DNA of 41,657 nt from a virus, in IMG/VR virus record IMGVR_UViG_3300027868_000014, positions 1-41,657 of that record, one strand, 5' to 3'. Positions 27,079 through 35,413 of this stretch are shown one piece after another. The stretch's first letter is position 1, and every line of letters starts with the position of its first letter. Both the position numbers and the translations under genes were made by a program. The notes below the pieces were generated by a model. The model was given only the letters and a program-made list of their open reading frames with translations, was not told the DNA's origin and made no database searches.

Positions 27079-28694
27079 TGGCAGTAGTCACGGAACTTGT
27101 AACAAAATTTGGGTTTGAGGGTTCTACCGCTCCGCTTGCAAGCTATAACAAAGCATTGGGGCAGGCGGTCAAAGGGCTTGCCGGGTTTGCGGCGGCTACC
27201 GGGGCGGCTTTGGTCGCCGGGGCTGGTGTTCTTGGCGTTATAAACAAAGAAACGGCACAAATGGCTTCTCTTGCTGAAGCAGTAGGGCTGACAACCCGGC
27301 AATACCAAGCATATGGAGCCGCCGCCGCCCAGGTGGGCCTCGATTCTGAAGTTGTGGTAGACCTCTTTGAAGAGATGAACAATAAGTTTGGTGAATCTGC
27401 GGCACTCATGGCAAAGGGTGAAGCTCCATTAGGTGCGGTTAGTGATGCAATGGGTATTCTCGGATTAGAGTTCGAGAACATATCCAGCCTCAAACCTGAT
27501 GAGCAGTTCCGGGCCATATCAAAAGCCATTGAAGATATGCCGGACGCACAACAGGCGGCAAGCGCAGCGGATATCCTTTTCGGCGGCGATGCCAATAAGT
27601 TCTTTTCAAATATGAAAAAGACCGGGCAGTCTCTCGACAGCCTTACCAAGAAATACGATGCAATAAACTTTCTCACGAAAGATGGTATCAAAGGAGCAAA
27701 GGCATACACGCAATCTTTTGGCAATCTTGGTAGAATGTTCAGCTCTATAGGTCGGGAAATATCCGGCGTAGTCGGCGGTCAGCTAACACCTGAGATTGAA
27801 GATCTCACAAGGGGAATCACGGATCTTATCAGCGAAAATAAAGACTGGATAATCGGAATCGCAGGGCGGACAGTTGATATAGTTGTTGCTACTGGCAAGG
27901 CCATTGCGAGATTAACTCCATTTATCTTGGCAGGCGCGGCGGCATGGGGGGTAATGACCCTGGCAACAGGAGGCTTTGCAACCGTAATGGCTGTTTTAAC
28001 ATCCCCGGTCACTCTCACCATAGCAGCCCTTGCAGCGGCCGCTTTAATTATTGATGATTTGATAGTTGCTTTCCAGGGTGGCAACAGCGTTATAGCCGAT
28101 TTTGCTCAAAACTTTTTAGGTATTGATATTGTTCCAGCACTTCATGGCATTGTAGATGGTGTTATGTGGGCAGTAGATCAGGTTGTTTTGGGGTTTAAAA
28201 TGTGGTTTGATTTTTTTGCAGCCGGGTGGGACAAATATTCAGGCATCATTGAAACCATTTCCGGTTTTTTTGGTGGCGGGAAAAACGCTGAGATAAATGT
28301 AAATGATAATACATCCGGCGGGGAACGAGCGCAGGATAATATCTCCAGAAATAGCAGTTCTATTATGGGCTCAACCCCGGTAAGTGAAAATAGAAAAATT
28401 GAATTTGATCAAATCCCCCAAATAGGGAATATAGGATTTGATCAAATCCCCCAAATAGGGAATATAGGATTTGATCAAATCCCCCAAATGCCATCAATCC
28501 AAAATGAAATGACACGGGCAGGCGGAATGACCAGCGCAACCTCAAATACAGGCACTACGAATAATAATAAAATAGAAAATACCACATCAATTACCATCCA
28601 AACGACAAACGCAGCAGAGGCAAGGGCAGGGGTTGATAATGCCCTACAGGATCAAATGCGAAATACTGAAACCGCATTGAATAGGATTGATTGA
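27078..28694 (+). CDS. Tape measure protein
   Basis: 538 residues. N-terminal hydrophobic stretch (AVKGLAGFAAATGAALVAGA), an Ala-rich helical body, further hydrophobic segments around 277-330, and a low-complexity Asn/Thr/Gln C-terminus. At about 0.15 nm per residue it predicts a tail near 80 nm, short for a myovirus. Residues about 442-470 contain three copies of an FDQIPQIGNIG repeat. Sits after the chaperones as expected. Confidence 0.85.
   Translation: MAVVTELVTKFGFEGSTAPLASYNKALGQAVKGLAGFAAATGAALVAGAGVLGVINKETAQMASLAEAVGLTTRQYQAYGAAAAQVGLDSEVVVDLFEEMNNKFGESAALMAKGEAPLGAVSDAMGILGLEFENISSLKPDEQFRAISKAIEDMPDAQQAASAADILFGGDANKFFSNMKKTGQSLDSLTKKYDAINFLTKDGIKGAKAYTQSFGNLGRMFSSIGREISGVVGGQLTPEIEDLTRGITDLISENKDWIIGIAGRTVDIVVATGKAIARLTPFILAGAAAWGVMTLATGGFATVMAVLTSPVTLTIAALAAAALIIDDLIVAFQGGNSVIADFAQNFLGIDIVPALHGIVDGVMWAVDQVVLGFKMWFDFFAAGWDKYSGIIETISGFFGGGKNAEINVNDNTSGGERAQDNISRNSSSIMGSTPVSENRKIEFDQIPQIGNIGFDQIPQIGNIGFDQIPQMPSIQNEMTRAGGMTSATSNTGTTNNNKIENTTSITIQTTNAAEARAGVDNALQDQMRNTETALNRID
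28403..28489 (+). repeat. 33-bp tandem repeat within the tape measure gene
   Basis: Two perfect 33-bp units (28403-28435, 28436-28468) plus a partial third. Each begins with the 12-bp palindrome ATTTGATCAAAT. Confidence 0.9.
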
Positions 28695-28696
28695 TT

Positions 28697-29491
28697 ATGG
28701 ATATAACCAGTTTTTTAAATCAAGATAGCTCTCTCCCATTTTCAATTGCAGGTTCGAAAAAAATTGCTGATAATGAAGAGATCGGTATCGGTGGTTTCAC
28801 AATGTACGCCACTGTTGAGACTATAAAAACCATATCTTCAACGGCCCCCACGGTAACGCTTGAAGATGGTTCCGAGGTTTCAGACACCATTTTCTTAAAT
28901 CCTATATCTATATCGATAACTGGCGTTGTCTCTGATGTTTTTGTGAAGCGTGAAGCCAATGGTGGTATATTTGCCCCGGTAGAAAAGATCATCGGCGCAA
29001 CAAGTCAATACCTGCCAAATAAAACACAGAGCCAAATAACGCAGGCGAGGGCCATTGTTGATGACGCCCGAAATGTACTTCGCCGAGTAGATAGCGCCAT
29101 CGAGAACGGGCAAAGATTGTATGGAGAGTTCGGTGATAAATCGGGCTCTAAATCATTGCAAGAGCAATTTCTCGACGTTATCGAACAGATTCATTTTTCA
29201 AAAGCATTAATCCCAATAGAAACCCCTTTTAGGGTCTATGAAAATATGAGGATTATATCCTGCCCTCTGACTACCAACAATGAAAGTGACGAGATTCGTT
29301 TTAAAATTGATGCGGTACAGATCAGGATGAGAAAATTAGAGACGGTCACGGTGGCGAGTGTCAACCCTGCCCTGAATCCAGGCGCAGGGTTGAAAGGGGC
29401 AACTGAACAGGCCACTGACAAAGGAACTACGGCGGGAACTCCGGTTAGTGAATCTAAAAGTACGAGCTTACTTTCAACTTTATTTGGGTAA
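28697..29491 (+). CDS. Tail/baseplate protein downstream of tape measure
   Basis: 264 residues from ATG 28697. Beta-rich N-terminus and a helical middle (ARAIVDDARNVLRRVDSAIE), then PFRVYENMRIISCPLTTNN. The position between tape measure and baseplate plug suggests a Dit-like or tail-tip initiator protein. Family not assigned. Confidence 0.65.
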   Translation: MDITSFLNQDSSLPFSIAGSKKIADNEEIGIGGFTMYATVETIKTISSTAPTVTLEDGSEVSDTIFLNPISISITGVVSDVFVKREANGGIFAPVEKIIGATSQYLPNKTQSQITQARAIVDDARNVLRRVDSAIENGQRLYGEFGDKSGSKSLQEQFLDVIEQIHFSKALIPIETPFRVYENMRIISCPLTTNNESDEIRFKIDAVQIRMRKLETVTVASVNPALNPGAGLKGATEQATDKGTTAGTPVSESKSTSLLSTLFG

Positions 29492-29493
29492 TT

Positions 29494-29832
29494 ATGAAAC
29501 AAATAGAAAATATAACAGGCGAAGCTCTGCAACGGCACACCATCATAACTGATGGAGGTGAGGTCGTTCTCATTTTGCGGTATTATGGAGTTACCGAATC
29601 TTGGTTTATGGATGTTACATACAAGGACGATTCCATTAATGGCGTTCGGTTATCACTGGCAGTCCAGCATATAAACGCTAAAAGCTGGCCTTTTGATTTT
29701 ATTGTTGTCGATTTATCAGGTCGCGAAGTAGGCCCGTTTCAGTTGACCGATTTTGAAGACGATAGATGTCAGCTCTATATGCTTGAATCTGCCGACCTTG
29801 AGGATATAAGGGGGTATAATGTCCAGCTTTAA
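29494..29832 (+). CDS. Baseplate plug-type protein
   Basis: 112 residues. GGEVVLILRYYGVTESWFMDV and FDFIVVDLSGREVGPFQLTD resemble the phage baseplate plug family (short beta proteins before hub genes). Overlaps the hub gene by 14 nt. Confidence 0.7.
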   Translation: MKQIENITGEALQRHTIITDGGEVVLILRYYGVTESWFMDVTYKDDSINGVRLSLAVQHINAKSWPFDFIVVDLSGREVGPFQLTDFEDDRCQLYMLESADLEDIRGYNVQL

Positions 29833-30646
29833 CCGGGCGTATATTCTAAACGCCACAAAAGGAACGCTGGAAACAACAATAGAGCCTCCTTTTAGGCTCC
29901 AATTCCAGTGCAATAAATCCACGGAAGGTGATGCCCTCAATAAATTGCAATGCACATTGTATGGACTCAAAGAGAGCACCAGGGATATCTTCCACAAGGA
30001 CGATGACAGCGAGGCCCTGGTTAAAATCGAATTATCAGTGGGCTATGATGGAACAATCAAACGGCTATTTATCGGAGAGCTTAACCAGGGCGGGTCCGGG
30101 TTAACGAGTAATGGATTTGTAACCGGATTTGATGCCCTTGATGGCGGCCATGATTATCTCAACAGTTACACAGCTGTAACTGTATCCGGCAAAGGCAATG
30201 CTATTGATGCAATAATTGCAGATATGCCGAACACGACCAAGGGCAAAATCACAGCAGCCCCGGACTTAGTAAGACCCAAAGTTTTGATGGGTGCAAGCTC
30301 AAAATTGATCGAAGATTTAACAGGAGACGGTGAATCTTTTTATATTGACGAGGGCAAGATTAATATTGTCAAGCCGGATGAAGTGGTGAGCAATTACACT
30401 CCGGTAGTAAGCCCGGAAACCGGATTAATCACCACACCAGAAATTGAAGGACTAAAAAGAACTTTTGAAACCATGCTGAACCCCTTCATTATTTTGGGCG
30501 GTAAATTATCCTTGCAATCATCATTAAATAAAAAGGCCAATGGGGTTTGTAAAATAACGTCAATAGCATATAGTGGAGATACCGAAGGTCAGGATTGGAA
30601 GCAGGCGGTTACGTGTATTCTTTTACCCAATTTCAAGGTGCTGTAA
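29819..30646 (+). CDS. Baseplate hub protein (Mu gp44 / gpD-like)
   Basis: 275 residues. PPFRLQFQCNKSTEGDALNK, then LKESTRDIF, an internal GFVTGFDALDGG and a C-terminal CKITSIAYSGDTEGQDWKQA are typical of hub proteins that form the trimer between tube and spike. Follows plug and precedes spike. Confidence 0.78.
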   Translation: MSSFNRAYILNATKGTLETTIEPPFRLQFQCNKSTEGDALNKLQCTLYGLKESTRDIFHKDDDSEALVKIELSVGYDGTIKRLFIGELNQGGSGLTSNGFVTGFDALDGGHDYLNSYTAVTVSGKGNAIDAIIADMPNTTKGKITAAPDLVRPKVLMGASSKLIEDLTGDGESFYIDEGKINIVKPDEVVSNYTPVVSPETGLITTPEIEGLKRTFETMLNPFIILGGKLSLQSSLNKKANGVCKITSIAYSGDTEGQDWKQAVTCILLPNFKVL

Positions 30647-30649
30647 ATT

Positions 30650-31375
30650 ATGAAATGGCAAGATTTACCAAGATTATTCTCTCTCAACCGTAAAAAGACT
30701 ATCCGGGAAATGTCCGGTCCTACCATGGGCAGGGTGGTTGCGGTCAATGAAAAGACTATTGACGTGCAGCCCACGATAAATAGGAATGTTCGGGGCCAGA
30801 GTATTACGCTGCCGATATTTCGAGAAGTCCCCCCGGTGTTTATGCAGGGTGGAGCGCACTATGAAGCCCACCCGATAACAGTTGGCGATAGCTGTCTATT
30901 GATAGTTTGCGAAAGATGTTTTGACGCTTGGTATTCAGGGCAAAACGAAGTTCTCCCCCCCGAGGATCGCATGTTCGATTATTCGGATTGTGTCGCAATC
31001 GTTGGAGTTAATCCCCTGGCATCTGCTATAATTATTCCGCTTGTTACAACCCGGCGCGGTGATAATGATATTAAAGGAAATTATGTTCATATAGGCGATT
31101 ATGACCTGACCGGAAACGAAACGCACATAGGGGACCGGATACACACCGGGAACGTGACCCAAACAGGAAACCAAATTACTACCGGAGAGATTGCCGCGAC
31201 TGTAAAAGTTTCAGCTCCTATTTTATCGGGTGTGTTAACCGGGATAGGCGGCGCGGCTCCAGTAATACCACAGCCAGTAACAGCCACGGAACTACATGCT
31301 GATAACGGATTTACAGGAACTAAAACAGCGGATGGTGTTTCTTTTCTTTTTGTTGACGGGGTATTAATATCATGA
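30650..31375 (+). CDS. Baseplate spike / membrane-puncturing protein (Gp138-like)
   Basis: 241 residues. An OB-fold-like N-terminal domain (MGRVVAVNEKTIDVQPTIN) is followed by short beta-helical repeats (HIGDYDLTGNETHIGDRI, HTGNVTQTGNQITTG) and the tip ending NGFTGTKTADGVSFLF plus VDGVLIS, a common spike C-terminus. It pierces the outer membrane on contraction, suggesting a Gram-negative host. Confidence 0.82.
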   Translation: MKWQDLPRLFSLNRKKTIREMSGPTMGRVVAVNEKTIDVQPTINRNVRGQSITLPIFREVPPVFMQGGAHYEAHPITVGDSCLLIVCERCFDAWYSGQNEVLPPEDRMFDYSDCVAIVGVNPLASAIIIPLVTTRRGDNDIKGNYVHIGDYDLTGNETHIGDRIHTGNVTQTGNQITTGEIAATVKVSAPILSGVLTGIGGAAPVIPQPVTATELHADNGFTGTKTADGVSFLFVDGVLIS

Positions 31376-31725
31376 GTGTAAGAAAGCTGGATAGCGGCGG
31401 TGATTGGACGTTCGGCCAGGGACGCGCAAATTATCTCACCAAATCTGATGAAATAGCGCAGAACGTGCAAACCCGGATCAGATCATTCAAAAACAACTGG
31501 TTTCTTGATACCGATGCAAATATTGACTGGTTCGCAATCTTGGGGAATTACAATAACGAGCAAACAATCAGGCGAGAAGTGGAGCGAGTAACCCTTGAAA
31601 CTTTCGGCGTGAAATCTATTGAAAACATTGATATAGTGACTAACGACAGCCGGAAAGCAACTATAAATCTGGCTTATACGGATATTTTTAATGAATCGTT
31701 TTTATCTGAGATCGGAATAACATGA
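31372..31725 (+). CDS. Baseplate wedge protein (gp25/gpW-like)
   Basis: 117 residues; LTKSDEIAQNVQTRIRSFKN and FAILGNYNNEQTIRREVERV match the gp25-like (lysozyme-related) wedge family. ATGA overlaps on both sides place it tightly between spike and gpJ. Confidence 0.82.
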   Translation: MSVRKLDSGGDWTFGQGRANYLTKSDEIAQNVQTRIRSFKNNWFLDTDANIDWFAILGNYNNEQTIRREVERVTLETFGVKSIENIDIVTNDSRKATINLAYTDIFNESFLSEIGIT

Positions 31726-32894
31726 TAGAATTTACAAGAGATGGAGTTACGGTCGATACTTTCAACGAAATTTATGACCGTGTAGTAACAGGTTTAAAAG
31801 AAGCTTATGGCGATAATATCACAGTTGATCAGGATAGCCCGGATGGGCAGGCCATAGGTATCAGCGCAAAAGGAAACCTTGATTTACAATCTTTCCTATT
31901 AGCTTTATATAGCAATTTTGACCCTGATTTTGCAACGGGGGCCATGCAGGATGTGATTCTAAAATTCACAGGATTGACACGGCGGCCTGCCTCCAAATCT
32001 ACAGTTGATTTAACTATTGTCACCGATAAAGCATTGGCTTTGTCTGCCGGATATAAGGTCAAAGACCTAACCGGGCAGGAGTGGGAGACCGAATCAGAAA
32101 ATATTCTAACCCTTGGATCGAATACAGTTTCTTTTGTTGCGAGTGAGTGGGGCGCGGTTGAAGCCCCACTGAACACAATAACAGAACCTGTCACAATCGT
32201 CCTTGGTGTTGTGTCTGTAACAAACCCTTTAGCCGCCATAGTTGGCAACAATGAGGAGACAGAGGCAGAAGTCAGATTAAGGCGTAAGAAATCACTTGAA
32301 AATCCCGCTTTTAGTACATTGGGAGCTATCACATCTAAACTTATTGGTCTTAACGGTGTGCTTGATGTTGCGCCATACGAGAACAAAACCGATATATATG
32401 ATGCGGTAAGAGATATCAACAAACACACTCAATGGCTTGTGGTTGATGGTGGTGATGTTGCGGAGATAATAGAGAATATTTCTATTCAGAAAACAGGGGG
32501 GTGTGACACAAAGGGCTCCGTGTCCGGGCAATGGACCGAAGATTATATCAGGCAAGATGGTAGCACCAGAACCTATATCCATTCTGCTAATTTTGACCGC
32601 CCGGCCCCTATTACTGTTTATGTAAAGGCCAATGCCCGTAGGAGAGTCGTAGGCGAATCTGTAGACACGGACGCTATCGAGGCAAGCATTGCGACAAGAT
32701 CCTTTTTTATAGCAGATTATCTCCAGGCTAATGAATTATACCAGCAAGGTTACATGGCCGGAACAAATTATATTCTGTATGATTTGTTAATCTCCCTTGA
32801 TGACATCACTTATGTTGGCGAAGAATTATTTTCAGGTTATGGGGGATTATTCAGCCTTGACATAGCTAATATAACTGTCACAGAGGTGATCTAA
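31722..32894 (+). CDS. Baseplate J-like protein
   Basis: 390 residues. YDRVVTGLKEAYGDNITVDQ, then DSPDGQAIGI, and VGNNEETEAEVRLRRKKSLE with ITSKLIGLNGVLDVAPYEN are classic baseplate J (P2 gpJ / Mu gp47) signatures. Core of the wedge ring. Confidence 0.92.
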   Translation: MIEFTRDGVTVDTFNEIYDRVVTGLKEAYGDNITVDQDSPDGQAIGISAKGNLDLQSFLLALYSNFDPDFATGAMQDVILKFTGLTRRPASKSTVDLTIVTDKALALSAGYKVKDLTGQEWETESENILTLGSNTVSFVASEWGAVEAPLNTITEPVTIVLGVVSVTNPLAAIVGNNEETEAEVRLRRKKSLENPAFSTLGAITSKLIGLNGVLDVAPYENKTDIYDAVRDINKHTQWLVVDGGDVAEIIENISIQKTGGCDTKGSVSGQWTEDYIRQDGSTRTYIHSANFDRPAPITVYVKANARRRVVGESVDTDAIEASIATRSFFIADYLQANELYQQGYMAGTNYILYDLLISLDDITYVGEELFSGYGGLFSLDIANITVTEVI

Positions 32895-33574
32895 TGTCTG
32901 ATTTTACAGAGATATATAAAAGCCTTTTAATATTGCAATACGCCGACAAACCCAAAGCGCGGCAAACCATCGAAACCTGGGCCGCGGAGTGGGAGGGAAT
33001 ATATGATTTTGCGCGGTCATTCGAAACTGAGTTTGATCTTGACACAGCATGGGGTGATAGGCTCGACAAAATAGGTAAAATAGTAGGCCAGGATAGAATA
33101 GTTGAACGAGGATATGCTAAAACATACTTCGGTTTTGAAGGAATACCAGGGGCAAAGACATTTGGGGCAGGTCCATTCTTTAGCATTTTAAGAGATTCTG
33201 GATTTGCTAAAACAGTTTTAGACGATACCCAATTCAGGTTTTTTATTCGTGCCAAAATAGCTAAAAATATTGCTTCAGCTCGGTTATCTTCTGCCGGGGG
33301 AGATAACGGGCTTCAGGACACGATTGATTTTCTTTTTAAATCACAGGCGTTCGTTGTTGATAATAAAGATATGACGCTAACAATTTATATTGATGAAGCT
33401 TATGACCTTGACCAGCTCAGGATAATTAGAGACGAGGATTTGTTACCATCTCCCCAGGGAGTCGGATATAAGACAGTGATACAATACACGGATGCCGGAA
33501 CGTTTGGCTTCTCAAATAACCCTAACGCCAAAGGCTTCGGCCTTGGTAAATTCGCAAGATTGGTGGCTTTATGA
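32894..33574 (+). CDS. Baseplate wedge protein (DUF2612, gpI-like role)
   Basis: 226 residues, start overlaps gpJ stop (TAATG). AWGDRLDKIGKIVGQDR, then FFIRAKIAKNIASARLSSAG, match DUF2612. It links gpJ to fibres. C-terminus FGFSNNPNAKGFGLGKFARL is a repeat of an internal motif (TYFGFEGIPGAKTFG). Confidence 0.82.
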   Translation: MSDFTEIYKSLLILQYADKPKARQTIETWAAEWEGIYDFARSFETEFDLDTAWGDRLDKIGKIVGQDRIVERGYAKTYFGFEGIPGAKTFGAGPFFSILRDSGFAKTVLDDTQFRFFIRAKIAKNIASARLSSAGGDNGLQDTIDFLFKSQAFVVDNKDMTLTIYIDEAYDLDQLRIIRDEDLLPSPQGVGYKTVIQYTDAGTFGFSNNPNAKGFGLGKFARLVAL

Positions 33575-34584
33575 CAAAAATAATTAGACCAGATTTAGAC
33601 GTGGCAGCGTTCGCTTCACAGTCTCAGGTAGGCGAGAGGACAGTTTTCGGGGATAAGTCCACCGTTTCAGATGATCTTACCGTAAATATGAGCGCAGATT
33701 TTTTTAGGGGGTGGGCATCCGGGCTTGACCCTGTAAATGGATTCCCGCCTATGGAATATTTCAGTGGGGAAATGTTTACCGCCACGCAGCTTGCTTCATA
33801 TCTATTTCAGATGGGAATTAGTGAATGGAATATAAATCAATTTTATCCTGAAAATGCACGAGCTATCAGCGCGTCAGGTGTTGAATGGAGGTCATTGCAG
33901 GATCATGCAGGTCAAGTGCAGGTAAGTGGGGTTTATTGGGTCGAGGTAGGGTCCATAAATATTGTAAAATTTACAGCATCAGGAACATACGAAAAACCCC
34001 CAGGCTTGAAATATGTAAATGTAAAAAACCAAGCCCCCGGAGGTGGGGCGGGAGGTGTGGACGGTCAGGGCGCCGGAACCATCGGCGCGTCTGGCGGGGG
34101 AGGAGCCGCGGCCTGCTCTGAAAAAATGTTCCTTGCTTCCGAGTTGAGCGCGTCCGAAACGGTTACAATTGGATCAAAAGGCATTGGCGGAACTGGAGCC
34201 GTGGACGGGACGAATGGAGGAACAACAACATTCGGGCTTCTCCTCACATCTTTAGGCGGCGGCGGCGGGAAACATGACGTTGCTGGCGCTACTCCTGATA
34301 TTGTGCAGGGAGGATTGGGCGGATCAGCGACAGGAGGGGATTTAAACGCAGATGGAAGCCCAGGACAACCGGGAATTTGCGTAAGCGCTTCCCGGGGGAT
34401 CGGTGGTACAGGCGGAGATTCACTCATGGGAGGGGGCGCAAGGGGTGGAATAGAAAATGGTGATGGTTTCGACGCTGTATCCCCTGGAGCAGGAGGAGGA
34501 GGAGCGAGGAATGAAGGAAGCATCACAGACCGCAAAGGCGGTGACGGCGGGCCGGGAGAGATTACGCTAACAGAATATTATTAA
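33571..34584 (+). CDS. Tail fibre with Gly-rich tip
   Basis: 337 residues. The N-terminal 150 residues should attach to the baseplate. From about residue 150 (KFTASGTYEKPPGLKYVNVK) a Gly-rich domain (GGGAGGVDGQGAG, GGGGAAACSEK, GGGGARNEG) follows the pattern of phage receptor-binding proteins with packed polyglycine helices. Ends EITLTEYY. Probable host-range determinant. Confidence 0.8.
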   Translation: MTKIIRPDLDVAAFASQSQVGERTVFGDKSTVSDDLTVNMSADFFRGWASGLDPVNGFPPMEYFSGEMFTATQLASYLFQMGISEWNINQFYPENARAISASGVEWRSLQDHAGQVQVSGVYWVEVGSINIVKFTASGTYEKPPGLKYVNVKNQAPGGGAGGVDGQGAGTIGASGGGGAAACSEKMFLASELSASETVTIGSKGIGGTGAVDGTNGGTTTFGLLLTSLGGGGGKHDVAGATPDIVQGGLGGSATGGDLNADGSPGQPGICVSASRGIGGTGGDSLMGGGARGGIENGDGFDAVSPGAGGGGARNEGSITDRKGGDGGPGEITLTEYY

Positions 34585-34593
34585 GAGGATGCT

Positions 34594-35013
34594 ATGAAAA
34601 AGCTTGCAGAAGTTTCTGAAAATATAGTTACAAATATAATTACATGGCCTGTTGATGTTGATGTCCCGCCTACTCTTATTGATATTACAGGCCTGTTTTG
34701 TGACATGGGTTCGTTGATAGTTTCAGGTGAGATAAAAAATAAACCATCGTCAATGCACACGGTAAACGCTGATAATACGGGATGGGAATTGACTCCTGAA
34801 AATAAAGCGCAGGCAGACGAGGAAGATAATGACAAAACACATGGAGTCATAGTCCATGAATTATCTGATATTGACGCAAAAAGCATCAGGTCAATGCGGG
34901 AGTTTATTATAAGTAAATTTTCTGGAGATCCAGATTTACCGGAATATCTCGGTAATTACGAAGCGGAAGCTATTGATAAGAGGGATAAAATAAAAACAAT
35001 TATGCCAGTTTAG
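34594..35013 (+). CDS. Tail fibre accessory / assembly-type protein
   Basis: 139 residues, ribosome binding site GAGG. The C-terminal part SMREFIISKFSGDPDLPEYL followed by GNYEAEAIDKRDKI resembles small proteins encoded after fibre genes. Last gene of the rightward structural operon, followed by a terminator hairpin. Confidence 0.6.
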   Translation: MKKLAEVSENIVTNIITWPVDVDVPPTLIDITGLFCDMGSLIVSGEIKNKPSSMHTVNADNTGWELTPENKAQADEEDNDKTHGVIVHELSDIDAKSIRSMREFIISKFSGDPDLPEYLGNYEAEAIDKRDKIKTIMPV

Positions 35014-35021
35014 TAAAATAT

Positions 35022-35052
35022 TCCCCGGCATTATTATTTGTGATGCCGGGGA
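35022..35052 (+). terminator. Terminator of the structural operon
   Basis: 10-bp stem TCCCCGGCAT / ATGCCGGGGA with an 11-nt loop, followed by a short TTT. Located 9 bases after the last tail gene. Confidence 0.75.
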
Positions 35053-35093
35053 TTTACCCAAATTAATTACAGTTTTCATAAAGCCCACATGCA

Positions 35094-35113
35094 CCGCGAA
35101 GGGTGCGGTTTTT
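35094..35113 (+). terminator. Rightward backup terminator
   Basis: CCGC-GAAGGGT-GCGG followed by TTTTT (an alternative GCACC/GGTGC pairing also exists). It protects the convergent leftward gene at 35115 from readthrough. Confidence 0.6.
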
Positions 35114-35114
35114 G

Positions 35115-35303
35115 TTATTTCATCCAGATTAAAACCAATGCCGATATTATAAAAACACACAGGCAAACCCCGAAAGAGAAAGTTGATAGCCTCTCAAATA
35201 TCTTTTCAAACTTTGTTTTATCCAAAAGCTTTGACAGTATAAAAATAAAGGCCATTAATACCGCCGACGAATCAAATATGTTTTTAACAATTTCGATATC
35301 CAT
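35115..35303 (-). CDS. Small membrane protein
   Basis: 62 residues, ribosome binding site AAAGGGG 4 nt upstream. Two hydrophobic helices (SSAVLMAFIFILSKLL and FGVCLCVFIISALVLIWM) flanking a basic loop. Encoded alone at the convergent end of the leftward operon. A lysis or exclusion role is possible; no motif identifies it. Confidence 0.6.
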   Translation of the reverse strand: MDIEIVKNIFDSSAVLMAFIFILSKLLDKTKFEKIFERLSTFSFGVCLCVFIISALVLIWMK

Positions 35304-35377
35304 AACACCCCTTTACAAATCAGAAATTCCTGCTATTATAAATCTATTCAACGACAGATTTGGCGATCGTGTTACAT

Positions 35378-35405
35378 GCCCCTTGAGAAATTGTTCTCTT
35401 GGGGC
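35378..35405. terminator. Hairpin at end of recombination operon
   Basis: GCCCC-TT-GAGAA / TTCTC-TT-GGGGC with a 4-nt loop, 8 bases before the stop codon of the leftward exonuclease gene. T-tracts are weak on both strands, so termination may be partial. Confidence 0.5.
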
Positions 35406-35413
35406 TTTGTCGT

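Noticed and set aside
27143-27724. 193-codon minus-strand ORF opposite the tape measure
   Set aside because: Antisense shadow of an Ala-rich coding region; the plus strand is clearly the tail gene.
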